This document shows positions 1 through 8,392 of a stretch of DNA of 64,000 nucleotides, in pieces. Position 1 is the stretch's first letter, and each line of letters opens with the position of its first letter. The translations under genes were made by a program, and so were the position numbers. Below the pieces are notes generated by a model. That model was not told where the DNA came from. It made no database searches and was given only the letters and a program-made list of their open reading frames with translations. The stretch lies in the NCBI GenBank assembly GCA_017305935.1, contig JAFKJU010000016.1:1-64000 (forward strand), read 5' to 3'. The stretch is from Hyphomicrobiales bacterium. Lineage in GTDB: Bacteria > Pseudomonadota > Alphaproteobacteria > Rhizobiales > Rhizobiaceae.

Positions 1-480
1 ATCAAGACGATCAGCTACGACACCTCGAAGTCGGTTCTGATCGATGACAAGACCGGTGAAAACGGCCTGCTGACCAAGGGCACGACCGTTACGCAGCCAA
101 GCGGCACGACGACGACCACGGCGACCTACTACCTCGTCAAGTCGGGTGGTACGGCCGGTTCGGGTACGGAAATCAACCTGACCTCGGCTACGACCAACGA
201 CAATCTCGATGGCATGACGTCTGCAGTCGACGCAATGTTGAAGACCATGACGGACTCGGCCGCGACCCTCGGCGCGACCAACAGCCGCCTGTCGCTGCAG
301 AACGACTTCATCAAGGATTTGAGCGACACCATCACCAAGGGTGTCGGTCGCCTGGTCGATGCCGATATGAACGAAGAGTCGACCCGCCTGAAGGCGCTCC
401 AGACTCAGCAGCAGCTCGGCATCCAGGCCCTGTCGATCGCTAACACCAGCGCCGACAACATCCTGTCGCTGTTCCGCTAA
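1..480 (+). CDS. Flagellin, C-terminal part (cut by window start)
   Basis: The reading frame is open from base 1 to a TAA at 478-480 and gives 159 residues, so the N-terminus lies outside the window. The last 50 residues (GVGRLVDADMNEESTRLKAL onward, ending in ILSLFR) are the conserved C-terminal D0/D1 helix of bacterial flagellin, which packs in the filament core and carries the export and polymerisation surface. They are nearly identical to the end of the next gene, so this is one of a tandem flagellin array. The upstream Thr/Ser/Gly-rich part corresponds to the variable surface domain. Rhizobia usually carry three or four flagellin genes here, which build a complex filament. Which paralogue this is cannot be told from the fragment. 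Confidence 0.95.
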   Translation: MKTISYDTSKSVLIDDKTGENGLLTKGTTVTQPSGTTTTTATYYLVKSGGTAGSGTEINLTSATTNDNLDGMTSAVDAMLKTMTDSAATLGATNSRLSLQNDFIKDLSDTITKGVGRLVDADMNEESTRLKALQTQQQLGIQALSIANTSADNILSLFR

Positions 481-526
481 GCGCGCCATGGCGGCATAAA
501 CCGCCGCCATCCGCCGATCTCGAAGG

Positions 527-556
527 CCGCGCCTCCCTCGTGGGGGGCGCGGTTTT
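527..556 (+). terminator. Rho-independent terminator of the first flagellin
   Basis: CCGCGCC at 527-533 pairs with GGCGCGG at 546-552, with extra CCC/GGG pairing inside, followed directly by TTTT. It lies 47 bases after the flagellin stop, so each flagellin is probably a separate transcript. Confidence 0.8.
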
Positions 557-596
557 CCGCGTTATTTCCAAGTGCAATGCGCAAAACCATCTGACG

Positions 597-612
597 TTAA
601 CCATTTGTTAAC
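597..612 (+). promoter_or_regulatory. CtrA-type binding box before second flagellin
   Basis: TTAACCATTTGTTAAC is a full TTAA-N7-TTAA match to the alphaproteobacterial CtrA consensus, and its left half is the extended TTAACCAT form. A further GTTAAC lies at 633-638. The box is about 140 bases before the flagellin ATG. CtrA control of flagellar genes is established in alphaproteobacteria; binding here is inferred from sequence only. Confidence 0.6.
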
Positions 613-750
613 CAAATCTTCCTTAAGACTTCGTTAACAGCGTCGGGCTGGCCGCCAGGGCAAACACGCGGCCAGCAAGCATGAGGCACTCCGCCGTTAC
701 CGGTCCCACCTTGAAATCCGGTATGTCCCGAAATCCAGATGGGGCATAAG

Positions 751-1716
751 ATGACCAGCATTCTGACGAACACGGCCGCAATGGCGGCCCTGCAGACCCT
801 CCGCGCGATCAACAAGAACATGGACACGACGCAGAACCGGATTTCCTCCGGCTACCGGGTCGAGACCGCTGCCGACAACGCCGCCTACTGGTCGATCGCC
901 ACGACGATGCGCTCCGATAACAGCGCGCTCTCCACCGTCCAGGATGCCCTCGGTCTCGGTGCGGCCAAGACCGACGTCTCCTATACCGGCCTGAAGTCAG
1001 CCGTCGATGTCGTCACCGAAATCAAGTCGAAACTCGTCGCCGCCCGCGAGCCGGGTGTCGACAAGACCAAGATCGACAAGGAAATCTCCGAGCTCAAGAA
1101 CCAGATTCTCTCGATTGCGCAATCGGCCTCCTTCTCCGGCGAAAACTGGCTCTATAACGAGGCCGCCACCGCGCCCGGCACCAAGGAAATCGTCGCCTCA
1201 TTCAACCGTTCTGCCGATGGCAGCGTCTCCGTGACCACCCTTGCCTATGACACCGCGACCTCGGTGCTGGTCGACAAGCAGGATGTCAGCCGCGGCCTGC
1301 TGACCAAGGCCTACGCAATCACCACCGGTACGGGCACGGCAACGGCCACCACAAACTGGTACCTGATGCTGCCGCCGGGCTCTACGGCAACCCCGAGCGC
1401 CACCGAAGTCAAATTGACGAGCGCGAGCACCGATGCCGATATCGACAACATGATCTCGGCCGTCGACAAGATGCTGGCGCAGCTTACCGACAGCGCCTCG
1501 ACGCTTGGCGCGATCACGAAGCGCGTCGATCTGCAAGAAGGTTTCGTTGCCACGCTGATGGATGTGATCGAGAAGGGCGTGGGCCGGCTGGTCGATGCCG
1601 ACATGAACGAGGAGTCGACCCGCCTCAAGGCGCTCCAGACCCAGCAGCAACTCGGCATCCAGGCCTTGTCGATCGCCAATACCAATGCCGAAAACATCCT
1701 CCAGCTCTTCAAGTAG
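751..1716 (+). CDS. Flagellin
   Basis: Structural subunit of the flagellar filament, 321 residues. The start at 751 gives MTSILTNTAAMAALQTLRAI, the typical rhizobial flagellin N-terminus; an in-frame ATG at 739 would add only four residues and lies in the likely ribosome-binding stretch (GATGGGG). The N-terminal D0/D1 helix (about residues 1-140, with the NRISSGYRV motif) and C-terminal D1/D0 helix (about 245-321) enclose a short variable Thr/Ala-rich middle. The gene follows another flagellin in tandem, with its own leader of about 190 bases after the upstream terminator. The leader holds a CtrA-type box. Paralogue letter not assigned. Confidence 0.96.
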   Translation: MTSILTNTAAMAALQTLRAINKNMDTTQNRISSGYRVETAADNAAYWSIATTMRSDNSALSTVQDALGLGAAKTDVSYTGLKSAVDVVTEIKSKLVAAREPGVDKTKIDKEISELKNQILSIAQSASFSGENWLYNEAATAPGTKEIVASFNRSADGSVSVTTLAYDTATSVLVDKQDVSRGLLTKAYAITTGTGTATATTNWYLMLPPGSTATPSATEVKLTSASTDADIDNMISAVDKMLAQLTDSASTLGAITKRVDLQEGFVATLMDVIEKGVGRLVDADMNEESTRLKALQTQQQLGIQALSIANTNAENILQLFK

Positions 1717-2061
1717 CACGAGCCGCGGCTGACCGGAGCCGTGCCGGGCGCCACACGTTAACCGGTACGTGTGAGGGCTCTGGCGGAAACAAAGGCTTCT
1801 CCCATGTCACCGGTCATCGGCATGGGTGGAAAAGTTGGACCGCGCACTGCCCTGGCGCGGTCCAACGCGTTTATCCTCGCACAAGTTTGGCTGCCTAAGG
1901 TCACAAGGACCATATGGGACAAGACCCGGGCGATGAAGCGAAGCCCGGGAACGAGACAGGCCGGATGAGCGGATGGGAATGATTGCTGAAATGGGGCGAG
2001 ACGCCGCTCTCGTTGCGGGAGCGAAGCGCAGCGACGGCCAGAGCAGGGGTGGTGGGGAAAG
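1717..2061. other. Intergenic region after flagellin
   Basis: A 345-base stretch without a convincing gene; a 65-codon frame at 1771-1968 has no recognisable sequence and spans the hairpin. It holds the flagellin terminator at 1834-1870, a smaller inverted repeat (CCCATG at 1801-1806 with CATGGG at 1821-1826), and a purine-rich GC-rich leader from about 1990 to the next start. I see no clear promoter. Confidence 0.6.
1834..1870 (+). terminator. Terminator-like hairpin after second flagellin
   Basis: A perfect 12-base inverted repeat: GTTGGACCGCGC at 1834-1845 and GCGCGGTCCAAC at 1855-1866, with a 9-base loop and a short T-rich tail (GCGTTTATCC). It ends the flagellin transcript before the motB operon, although the T-run is weak. 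Confidence 0.65.
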
Positions 2062-2694
2062 ATGACGGTTTCTCTCGCTCATTATCTCAAGGACTTCAGT
2101 GCGCCGCAGGTGGCGGACATCCCGTCCGGCTTCGACGGCGGCCTCGATGACGACCTGTCGCTGTCGTTTCCCGAGCCGGCGGCGCCCGACCCGGAGACCA
2201 TCCGGCGTGAGGCCCATGCCGAAGGCTACGAGGCGGCGGTGCGCGATCTGGAAGCCCGGTTCGCGAGGGAGCGCGAAGAGCTCGCCGAGGCGCATCGCCT
2301 TGAAATCGAGGCGCTGCGCGAGGCGCACGGCGCTGAGACCGCCGAAGTGATCGTCGTCAAGGTGAACGAGATGGCGGCCGCGGTGTCCAAGACCATCGCA
2401 GAGCAGACCGGTCTGATTGTCGCGCCGCTGCTGTCGGACGCGATCGCCGCCAGGGCGGTCGCCGATATCGCCGACGCGATCCGCAAGGCCCTGCTTGACG
2501 ACGAGGTGGCGCAGATCGTCGTGCGCGGCCCGAGCGGACTTTTTGACATGCTTACGGCGCGGATGGGCGAAAAGGCCGCTCTCCTGCGTCACATCGACAG
2601 CGCCGATCTCGACCTGACGGTGGAGATCGATGGCAGCGTTCTGGTGACGCGTATCTCGGCCTGGGCCGCCAGTTTGAAGAAGGTGCTTGAATGA
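2062..2694 (+). CDS. FliH-like flagellar assembly protein
   Basis: A 210-residue protein directly upstream of motB, whose ATG overlaps this stop codon (ATGA), so the two are translationally coupled. Residues about 45-100 form a charged, Glu/Arg/Ala-rich coiled coil, followed by a C-terminal globular part of about 100 residues ending in a predicted helix (SAWAASLKKVLE). This build resembles FliH/YscL, the regulator and peripheral stalk of the FliI export ATPase at the cytoplasmic base. Sequence identity to classical FliH is not evident by eye, so the assignment rests on architecture and position in the flagellar cluster. Rhizobial relatives are often annotated only as hypothetical. Confidence 0.55.
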   Translation: MTVSLAHYLKDFSAPQVADIPSGFDGGLDDDLSLSFPEPAAPDPETIRREAHAEGYEAAVRDLEARFAREREELAEAHRLEIEALREAHGAETAEVIVVKVNEMAAAVSKTIAEQTGLIVAPLLSDAIAARAVADIADAIRKALLDDEVAQIVVRGPSGLFDMLTARMGEKAALLRHIDSADLDLTVEIDGSVLVTRISAWAASLKKVLE

Positions 2695-3992
2695 GCGACG
2701 GCGAGAACCATCACCACGGCAAGAACGAGATCATCATCGTCAAGAAGCATGGTGGCGACCACGACGGCGCCCATGGCGGCGCGTGGAAGATCGCCTATGC
2801 CGACTTCATGACCGCCATGATGGCCTTCTTCCTCGTGATGTGGCTGGTCAATGCCGCCAACGAGGAGACCAAGGCCTCGGTCGCCACCTATTTCAACCCG
2901 ATCAAGCTGGCCGATGAAAAGCCGGCCCAGAAGGGATTGAAGAAGCCGACGGAGCAGTCCGATGGCGAGGAGAGCAACGAGCGCTCGAAGGTCAAGGCCG
3001 ACGGCACGACGATCGGCGCGGCCGCCGCCACCGGCGAGGACCAGACGGCCGCTTCCGGCGAGCAGAAGAATTATTCCGAAGCCGATTATTTCGAAAACCC
3101 TTACGCGGTGCTCGCGGAAATCGCCCAAGAAGTCGGGCAGCAGGCCAATGTCAGCGCCAAGGGCGAGGGCGGGGCGGCCGATTCAGGCCCGTCCACCGGC
3201 GCGCAAGGCGGCGACGCCTATCGCGATCCCTTCGATCCGGACTTCTGGTCGAAGCAGGTCGAGGCGACGGATGCGAAGCAGAGCGACGCCAAGGAGCAGC
3301 AGACGGCGATGGCGGAGGTCAAGCCGGCCGACGTGAAGCCCGAGGTTGCGGTCAAGCCCAAGGATCAGACGAAGTCTGAGGATCAAAAAGCGCAGCAGGA
3401 CCAGACCGCCCAGCCGGCCGACAAGGACAAGGATAAAGATAAAGACAAGGACGCCGCAGCGGAGGCGGCGCCGGCGGACAAGACCGAGAAAGCCGACGCC
3501 AGGAAGAGCAAGATCTCCGACGAGCGCAAGCAGCAGGCGGCAGACCTGCGTAAGGACATCGAGGATGCCGTCGGCGGCACCGGCGGCAAGTTGGCTGAGG
3601 GCCTGCTGGTCACGCCGACCGAAGGCGGCCTGCTCCTGACCATTTCCGACCAGCAGAACACGCCGATGTTCAACATCGGCTCGGCGGTGCCGCGCAAAGA
3701 AATGGTGGTCGCCATGGAAAAGATCGGCAAGCTGCTCAACGAGCGCAAGGGCGCGGTGCTGATCCGCGGCCATACCGATGCGCGTCCCTTCAAGGGTGGC
3801 GCCATGGACAACTGGCAATTGTCGAGCAGCCGTGCGCAGAGTGCTTACTACATGCTGGTGCGTGGCGGACTGGAGGAGAAGCGCGTTCAGCAGATTTCCG
3901 GCTTCGCCGACCGTCGCCCGCAGGTTCCGGCCGATCCGTTGGCGGATGCCAACCGCCGCATCGAGATCCTGTTGCAGGCACCCCAGGGATGA
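2691..3992 (+). CDS. motB: Flagellar motor stator protein MotB
   Basis: Proton-channel stator subunit anchored to peptidoglycan, 433 residues. One transmembrane helix (about 32-55) carries the motif ADFMTAMMAFFLVMWLVNA with the proton-accepting Asp38. A long periplasmic linker (about 60-300) is Lys/Glu/Asp/Ala-rich and includes an alternating Asp-Lys run. The C-terminal OmpA-like domain (about 310-430) contains RGHTDARPF and NRRIEIL, typical of peptidoglycan binding. The N-terminus is His/Lys-rich as in other MotB proteins. Its start overlaps the upstream stop, and motC overlaps its own stop by four bases. Its partner MotA is normally encoded elsewhere in rhizobial flagellar clusters and is not in this window. 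Confidence 0.95.
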   Translation: MSDGENHHHGKNEIIIVKKHGGDHDGAHGGAWKIAYADFMTAMMAFFLVMWLVNAANEETKASVATYFNPIKLADEKPAQKGLKKPTEQSDGEESNERSKVKADGTTIGAAAATGEDQTAASGEQKNYSEADYFENPYAVLAEIAQEVGQQANVSAKGEGGAADSGPSTGAQGGDAYRDPFDPDFWSKQVEATDAKQSDAKEQQTAMAEVKPADVKPEVAVKPKDQTKSEDQKAQQDQTAQPADKDKDKDKDKDAAAEAAPADKTEKADARKSKISDERKQQAADLRKDIEDAVGGTGGKLAEGLLVTPTEGGLLLTISDQQNTPMFNIGSAVPRKEMVVAMEKIGKLLNERKGAVLIRGHTDARPFKGGAMDNWQLSSSRAQSAYYMLVRGGLEEKRVQQISGFADRRPQVPADPLADANRRIEILLQAPQG

Positions 3993-5254
3993 TGAGGATG
4001 CGGCGAACCCACACGCTTCGTTTGCTGGCCGCCACGCTTTTCGGTCTTGTCGGCGCGACGATGGCGCAGGCTCAGGCGTCGGAGGATCTGGCGCCCTACA
4101 AGATGCTGCGCTCGTTGCAATTCGTGCAGGATTCCGTCGTCGGCGGCGATCATGCTGCAGCCGAGATGCAGAAATTCATGCTCGCCTCGCTCGACAGGCG
4201 CTTGCGCACCGCTGGCTCGGATGTCTTCGAGGATCCGCGCAATGTCGACGCGGCACTGATCTATGCAATGAGCGGCGGCAATCCGGCGACGCTGGAATTC
4301 CTCGTCGGTAAGGATGTCGAGGGTTATTTCGACAATCGCGTTGCCGATGCCCTGCGCAAATATCTGGGCGGCAAGGCGGCGCTGGTCGCCAAACCGCTGG
4401 CCGAGATGATGCCCGAATATCGCGATAGCAGGATCGGTCCCTATTTGGCGCTGGTCAGCGCCAGTGCGGCGCTGCCCGGCGACCCCAAGGCGGCGCTTGG
4501 CTTTTACGATTTCGCGCGGCTGGCGGCGCCCGGTACCAATGTCGAGGAAGCGGCGCTACGCCGCTCCCTGGCGATCGCTGCCGGCAGCGGCATGGTCGAG
4601 GCGGGTCTGGGCTATGCCAATCGTTATGCCCGCCGCTTCCTGCACTCGCCCTATGCCAGCCAGTTCGCCGACCTTTTCGTGATGCTGGCGGTGGACAATT
4701 ACGGCGAGGTCGCCGACGCCGATATCGAAGGCATCCTCGCTTCGATGGACAATGACCGCAAGCGCGAAACCTATCTGCGTATCGCCCGCAAGGCGGCGAT
4801 TGTCGGCAAGTCCGAGCTCGCCAGGATGGCGTCTGCGCGCGCCGAGGAGATTCCCCTGGCGCCGGGACTGAAGAGCATCGGCGAAGTCGATCTCTATAGC
4901 GGGCTTGCCAATCTCGCCAGTCCCGAGGTCGGGCGCATCGTCAACGATCTCGTCGGCATTTCCGACGAAAAGCTGTCGCAGCGCGACCAGGCGCTGCGGG
5001 CAGCCGCGAAATTCGTCGGCGACGAGGTTCTGCGCAAACCGGATCCGAATAGCCTCGCGCAAGTCGATGCTGCGACAACGCCGGGGGAGGGGCCGGCAAC
5101 CGCCGATTCGCAAACGGCGCATGCCGGGCAGCCGAAGGTTGACGAAAAGTCTGTGGCGCAGGCCGAGGATGCCAATGCCGGCATCGATGAATTCGTCAGC
5201 AAGGGCCGATCGAAGCTCGCCCAGATCGACAGTCTTTTGCAAGAGGGCAAATAA
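3989..5254 (+). CDS. motC: Periplasmic motility protein MotC
   Basis: A 421-residue exported protein with a clear signal peptide (hydrophobic stretch about 10-25, cleavage near AQAQA). It is helical and Ala-rich with repeat-like segments and no enzyme motif. In Sinorhizobium meliloti MotC is a periplasmic chaperone-like protein that supports MotB folding and stability and is needed for motility. The assignment comes from the position between motB and motD, the signal peptide and the overall character. The start overlaps the motB stop (ATGATG at 3989; the second ATG is also possible). The following gene begins one base after the TAA. Confidence 0.9.
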   Translation: MMRMRRTHTLRLLAATLFGLVGATMAQAQASEDLAPYKMLRSLQFVQDSVVGGDHAAAEMQKFMLASLDRRLRTAGSDVFEDPRNVDAALIYAMSGGNPATLEFLVGKDVEGYFDNRVADALRKYLGGKAALVAKPLAEMMPEYRDSRIGPYLALVSASAALPGDPKAALGFYDFARLAAPGTNVEEAALRRSLAIAAGSGMVEAGLGYANRYARRFLHSPYASQFADLFVMLAVDNYGEVADADIEGILASMDNDRKRETYLRIARKAAIVGKSELARMASARAEEIPLAPGLKSIGEVDLYSGLANLASPEVGRIVNDLVGISDEKLSQRDQALRAAAKFVGDEVLRKPDPNSLAQVDAATTPGEGPATADSQTAHAGQPKVDEKSVAQAEDANAGIDEFVSKGRSKLAQIDSLLQEGK

Positions 5255-5255
5255 T

Positions 5256-6809
5256 ATGGCTGATACGGGAATAGGCGCCGGGTTACCGGCAGTGGATGCA
5301 TCGGCTGCGGCCCGCAGGGGAGCGCCCGCGGACAGGCAGGATGCAGCCGGCGACAAGGCCAGCTTCGGCAGCGCGCTGGAGCGCGCCCGCGACGGCAATG
5401 ACCGGTCGCCCGCCGACGCCCGCCACGCCGACGACGCCCGCTCCCGCCCCACCGAGACCGACAAGCGCAAATCGGCGTCCGAGGACGATAGGGACGCGGC
5501 GATGCCCGGCCGCCGCCCGGCCATCGATATTCGCATGACCGGTCGCGCCAGCGCACAGACGGGCGCGGCCACCGCGACCGGCCAGCCGGAAACGTCGGAA
5601 AGCCTTGCCGCCGGTCAGGCGGGCATCGCCAGGCTGCCGAAGAACCTGAGGCCGGCAGGTCAGGGTGCGCCGCTGAGCGACGAGGCGGACAGCGTTTCCG
5701 ACGAGGCCGTCCAGACCCGGCCACATGCGGCCGGCGACGAAAAGACCAGCCGTGTCCGCAAGGGCCAGAAGACTGCGGGCGCAGACCCGGCACATGGAAA
5801 AGCCGCCGCCGGCAAGTCTGCCGGCGCGCCGGGTTCCGCCGAGGCCGATGCCCTGACATTGCTACAAGCTGCCGATGGTGCCGAGGCCGCGCCGACGGAC
5901 GACAAAGCCGCCGTTGTAGACAAGGCCCTGCAGTCGGCGGCGAAGTCCGATGTGCCGCTCGCCGCGCTTGCCGCCCACGTCATGCCGGACAAAGCCGAAG
6001 CGGGTACTGCCAAGCCGGACGACGGCATAGGATATGTCGGCTCCCGCAAGGGGGGCGCGACGCCGCAAGCCACCGAGGACGGGGAAGGCGAGGCAAAGAC
6101 CGATGCGCCCGCGCCGGGCGGACGCACCTTTCGTTTCAGCCGCGCCGATGGCCGTGGCCAGCGGCTCGACATGGTGATTGGCGACGGCGGCAAGGAGACC
6201 GCGCGCGAGCCGCGCAACAGCCCCGTCGAGGCCGTCACCGTGGTCGATTCCCGGCGTTATCTCGCCCTGTCCCAGAACAGCAATACCATCGTCAGCGCGC
6301 TTGGCGGCGATGCCGAATGGACCAGCGCCATGCAACCCAGCAGTGCGCTTTCCAACGCCGCCACCATGGCCAGCACCGGCAAGGTGGTGAATACCCTGAA
6401 GATCCAGATCCATCCGATGACGCTTGGCACAGTGACCGCCACCATGCGGCTGGCCGGCGACGAACTGAGCGTCGATCTGGCGGTCGAGACGGTGGCGGCC
6501 TATCGCCAGCTCACCGACGACCAGCGCGGTCTCGTGGATTCGCTGCGCGCCCAGGGTTTTGCCGTCGATCAGGTGACGGTGACGCTGGTTTCGCCCTCCG
6601 ACAAGACCGATTCCTCCGGCACGCAGACCAACGGCCAGAATGCCGCCTTCGGCCAGCAGGCCGCTCAGGACGGCGGCGCCTCACCCCGCAGGGATGACAG
6701 ACATGCAGCGCAACAGAACTGGCGTGGCGGCGACGCTATGGGCGATGACACGCAGACGCGTGCTGTCGCCGGCCCTGGCGGCGCTGGCACTGGCGCTCTC
6801 TACATCTGA
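5256..6809 (+). CDS. fliK: Flagellar hook-length control protein (MotD/FliK)
   Basis: A 517-residue protein with a long, disordered N-terminal part (about 1-390) rich in Ala, Asp, Gly and Lys, and a compact C-terminal domain (about 400-490) including the stretch KIQIHPMTLGTVTATMRLAG and RQLTDDQRGLVDSLRAQGF. This is the FliK C-terminal pattern that switches export from hook to filament subunits. Rhizobial MotD was first named a motility protein and later recognised as FliK. The ATG at 5256 follows the motC TAA by one base. The frame stays open upstream into motC, but the coupled start is far more likely. The last 107 bases overlap the next gene in another frame. Confidence 0.9.
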   Translation: MADTGIGAGLPAVDASAAARRGAPADRQDAAGDKASFGSALERARDGNDRSPADARHADDARSRPTETDKRKSASEDDRDAAMPGRRPAIDIRMTGRASAQTGAATATGQPETSESLAAGQAGIARLPKNLRPAGQGAPLSDEADSVSDEAVQTRPHAAGDEKTSRVRKGQKTAGADPAHGKAAAGKSAGAPGSAEADALTLLQAADGAEAAPTDDKAAVVDKALQSAAKSDVPLAALAAHVMPDKAEAGTAKPDDGIGYVGSRKGGATPQATEDGEGEAKTDAPAPGGRTFRFSRADGRGQRLDMVIGDGGKETAREPRNSPVEAVTVVDSRRYLALSQNSNTIVSALGGDAEWTSAMQPSSALSNAATMASTGKVVNTLKIQIHPMTLGTVTATMRLAGDELSVDLAVETVAAYRQLTDDQRGLVDSLRAQGFAVDQVTVTLVSPSDKTDSSGTQTNGQNAAFGQQAAQDGGASPRRDDRHAAQQNWRGGDAMGDDTQTRAVAGPGGAGTGALYI

Positions 6810-7317
6810 TCCGGCCAGCGCCGGCGGCAATGCCTGCGAGCGCGAAATCCAGGCCGCCGCCGCCCGCTACGGCATACCGGAAGGCATTCTCTATTCCGTC
6901 GGCCTGACCGAGACGGGCCGCCGCGGATCCCTCCAGCCCTATGCCCTCAATGTCGAGGGCAGGGCCTCCTTCCCGGCGTCGCGTAGCGAGGCACTCCGCC
7001 AGTTCGCGGCCGCGCAGGCGCAAGGCGCGACCCTGATCGATCTCGGATGCATGCAGATCAATCATCGCTATCACGGCGACCAGTTCGGCTCGGTCGACGC
7101 CATGCTCGATCCGCGCCGCAATGTCGACTATGCCGCCCGCTTCCTGCGGCAGCTTCACGACCGGCATGAAACCTGGACGATGGCGGTGGCGCGCTATCAC
7201 GCAGGGCCGAACAACGACCCGGCGCAGAAGAAATATGTCTGCCGCGTCATCGCCAATCTGGTCGCCACGGGCTATGGCCAGTGGACGGGACCGGCACGGC
7301 AATTCTGCAAGGCGTAA
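6703..7317 (+). CDS. Lytic transglycosylase (SLT domain), flagellar
   Basis: Predicted periplasmic muramidase of 204 residues that would open peptidoglycan, presumably for flagellar rod passage. A signal peptide (residues 1-40, hydrophobic LSPALAALALAL, cleavage near PASA) precedes the SLT-type domain: YGIPEGILYSVGLTETG contains the likely catalytic Glu70, followed by GCMQINHRYH and ARYHAGPNN, all hallmark positions. The start at 6703 is chosen because GCAGGG lies nine bases upstream. ATG 6694 is too close to that site, and ATG 6745 would give a shorter but usable signal peptide. The start lies inside motD/fliK, giving an overlap of about 107 bases in a different frame. Confidence 0.88.
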   Translation: MQRNRTGVAATLWAMTRRRVLSPALAALALALSTSDPASAGGNACEREIQAAAARYGIPEGILYSVGLTETGRRGSLQPYALNVEGRASFPASRSEALRQFAAAQAQGATLIDLGCMQINHRYHGDQFGSVDAMLDPRRNVDYAARFLRQLHDRHETWTMAVARYHAGPNNDPAQKKYVCRVIANLVATGYGQWTGPARQFCKA

Positions 7318-7404
7318 CAATTTTAAGCTGTATGCCGGACGGCTGACCCGGACCGCTACGGAGAGCCGTTTGCGATGTTGCTTTTTCGTTCCAAAAAGGG
7401 ACAA

Positions 7405-7420
7405 TTAACCGCACGTTAAC
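7405..7420 (+). promoter_or_regulatory. CtrA-type binding box upstream of rem
   Basis: TTAACCGCACGTTAAC matches TTAA-N7-TTAAC exactly and lies about 180 bases before the rem ATG in a 280-base gap that is AT-rich for this genome. The gap ends with GGAGG before the ATG. Binding is inferred from sequence. The box would place the flagellar regulator Rem under cell-cycle control. Confidence 0.6.
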
Positions 7421-7597
7421 CTTTCCGATAAAAATTTGTGTGCATAACTTCCTGCTCCCACTAGATATAGGGCAAATCGCAGCGATAGGGTTAATCTACT
7501 ATTAATTCCCGCCACTCAATTCCTAGAATTGTTGGTGAGTCTCCCGCTCCGTACGGTCTTCCTCATCGAGGTACCACAATGATTCGGAGGCGGACGA

Positions 7598-8269
7598 ATG
7601 ATCGTAGTGGTTGATGAGCGTGAGCTCGTAAAAGACGGTTACATTTCCCTTTTTGGCAGAGAAGGCATTCCTTCGACGGGCTTCGATCCCCGTGAGTTCG
7701 GCGAGTGGGTCAACACCGCCGCCGACTCCGATATCGCGGCTGTCGAAGCCTTCCTGATCGGCCAGGGCGAACGCGCGCTGGAACTGCCGCGCGCCATTCG
7801 CGACCGGTCCATGGCGCCGGTCATCGCGGTCAGCGATCATCCGTCGCTGGAAGCGACGCTGGCGCTGTTCGATTGCGGCGTCGACGACGTCGTGCGCAAG
7901 CCGGTACATCCGCGTGAGATCCTGGCCCGCGCTGCGGCCATCCGCCGTCGCCTGAAGGCGATCACCAGCTTCACCGATATCGGCCCGATCCGCGTCTTTT
8001 CGGACGGGCGCGATCCCGAAATCAAGGGCGATGTCTTCCCCCTGCCGCGCCGTGAGCGCCGAATCCTGGAATATCTGGTCGCCAATCGCGGCCGCCGCGT
8101 CTCGAAGACCCAGATCTTCAACGCCATCTACGGCATCTTCGACGAGGAAGTCGAAGAGAACGTCGTCGAAAGCCATATCAGCAAGCTGCGCAAGAAGCTG
8201 CGCAAGAAGCTCGACTTCGATCCCATCGATTCCAAGCGGTTCCTTGGCTACTGCATCGACTGGGAATGA
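7598..8269 (+). CDS. rem: Rem, OmpR-type activator of motility genes
   Basis: A 223-residue transcription factor with an N-terminal receiver-like domain (1-115) and a C-terminal winged helix (about 125-220; [20 protein letters not shown] and [16 protein letters not shown] are the OmpR recognition region). Rem of S. meliloti is an orphan activator of late flagellar and chemotaxis genes. The receiver keeps D6/E7 and the late Lys (RKPVHP), but the usual phospho-accepting Asp at the end of beta-3 appears to be Glu50 (DIAAVEAF). This suggests activity without phosphorylation, so output may depend on its amount. RBS GGAGG lies about seven bases before the ATG. A CtrA-type box lies upstream. Confidence 0.9.
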   Translation: MIVVVDERELVKDGYISLFGREGIPSTGFDPREFGEWVNTAADSDIAAVEAFLIGQGERALELPRAIRDRSMAPVIAVSDHPSLEATLALFDCGVDDVVRKPVHPREILARAAAIRRRLKAITSFTDIGPIRVFSDGRDPEIKGDVFPLPRRERRILEYLVANRGRRVSKTQIFNAIYGIFDEEVEENVVESHISKLRKKLRKKLDFDPIDSKRFLGYCIDWE

Positions 8270-8273
8270 AATG

Positions 8274-8304
8274 TGCGCCGGTTTCCCCCGGCGCAGCGCG
8301 TTTT
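8274..8304 (+). terminator. Hairpin after rem
   Basis: TGCGCCGG at 8274-8281 pairs perfectly with CCGGCGCA at 8288-8295, and GCGCGTTTT follows. It separates rem from flgE, which then has about 90 bases for its own promoter. Confidence 0.6.
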
Positions 8305-8392
8305 CCGAGATGTTGCGAATTGCGGATAACAGACAGCTTCACGCAAGGCCCGCTCCTTACACTCGAAAATCATAAGGAAACGAGGATCCCAA

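Noticed and set aside
1-1716. Frameshift or pseudogene in the first flagellin
   Set aside because: The missing N-terminus is due to the window edge; the frame is intact to the stop.
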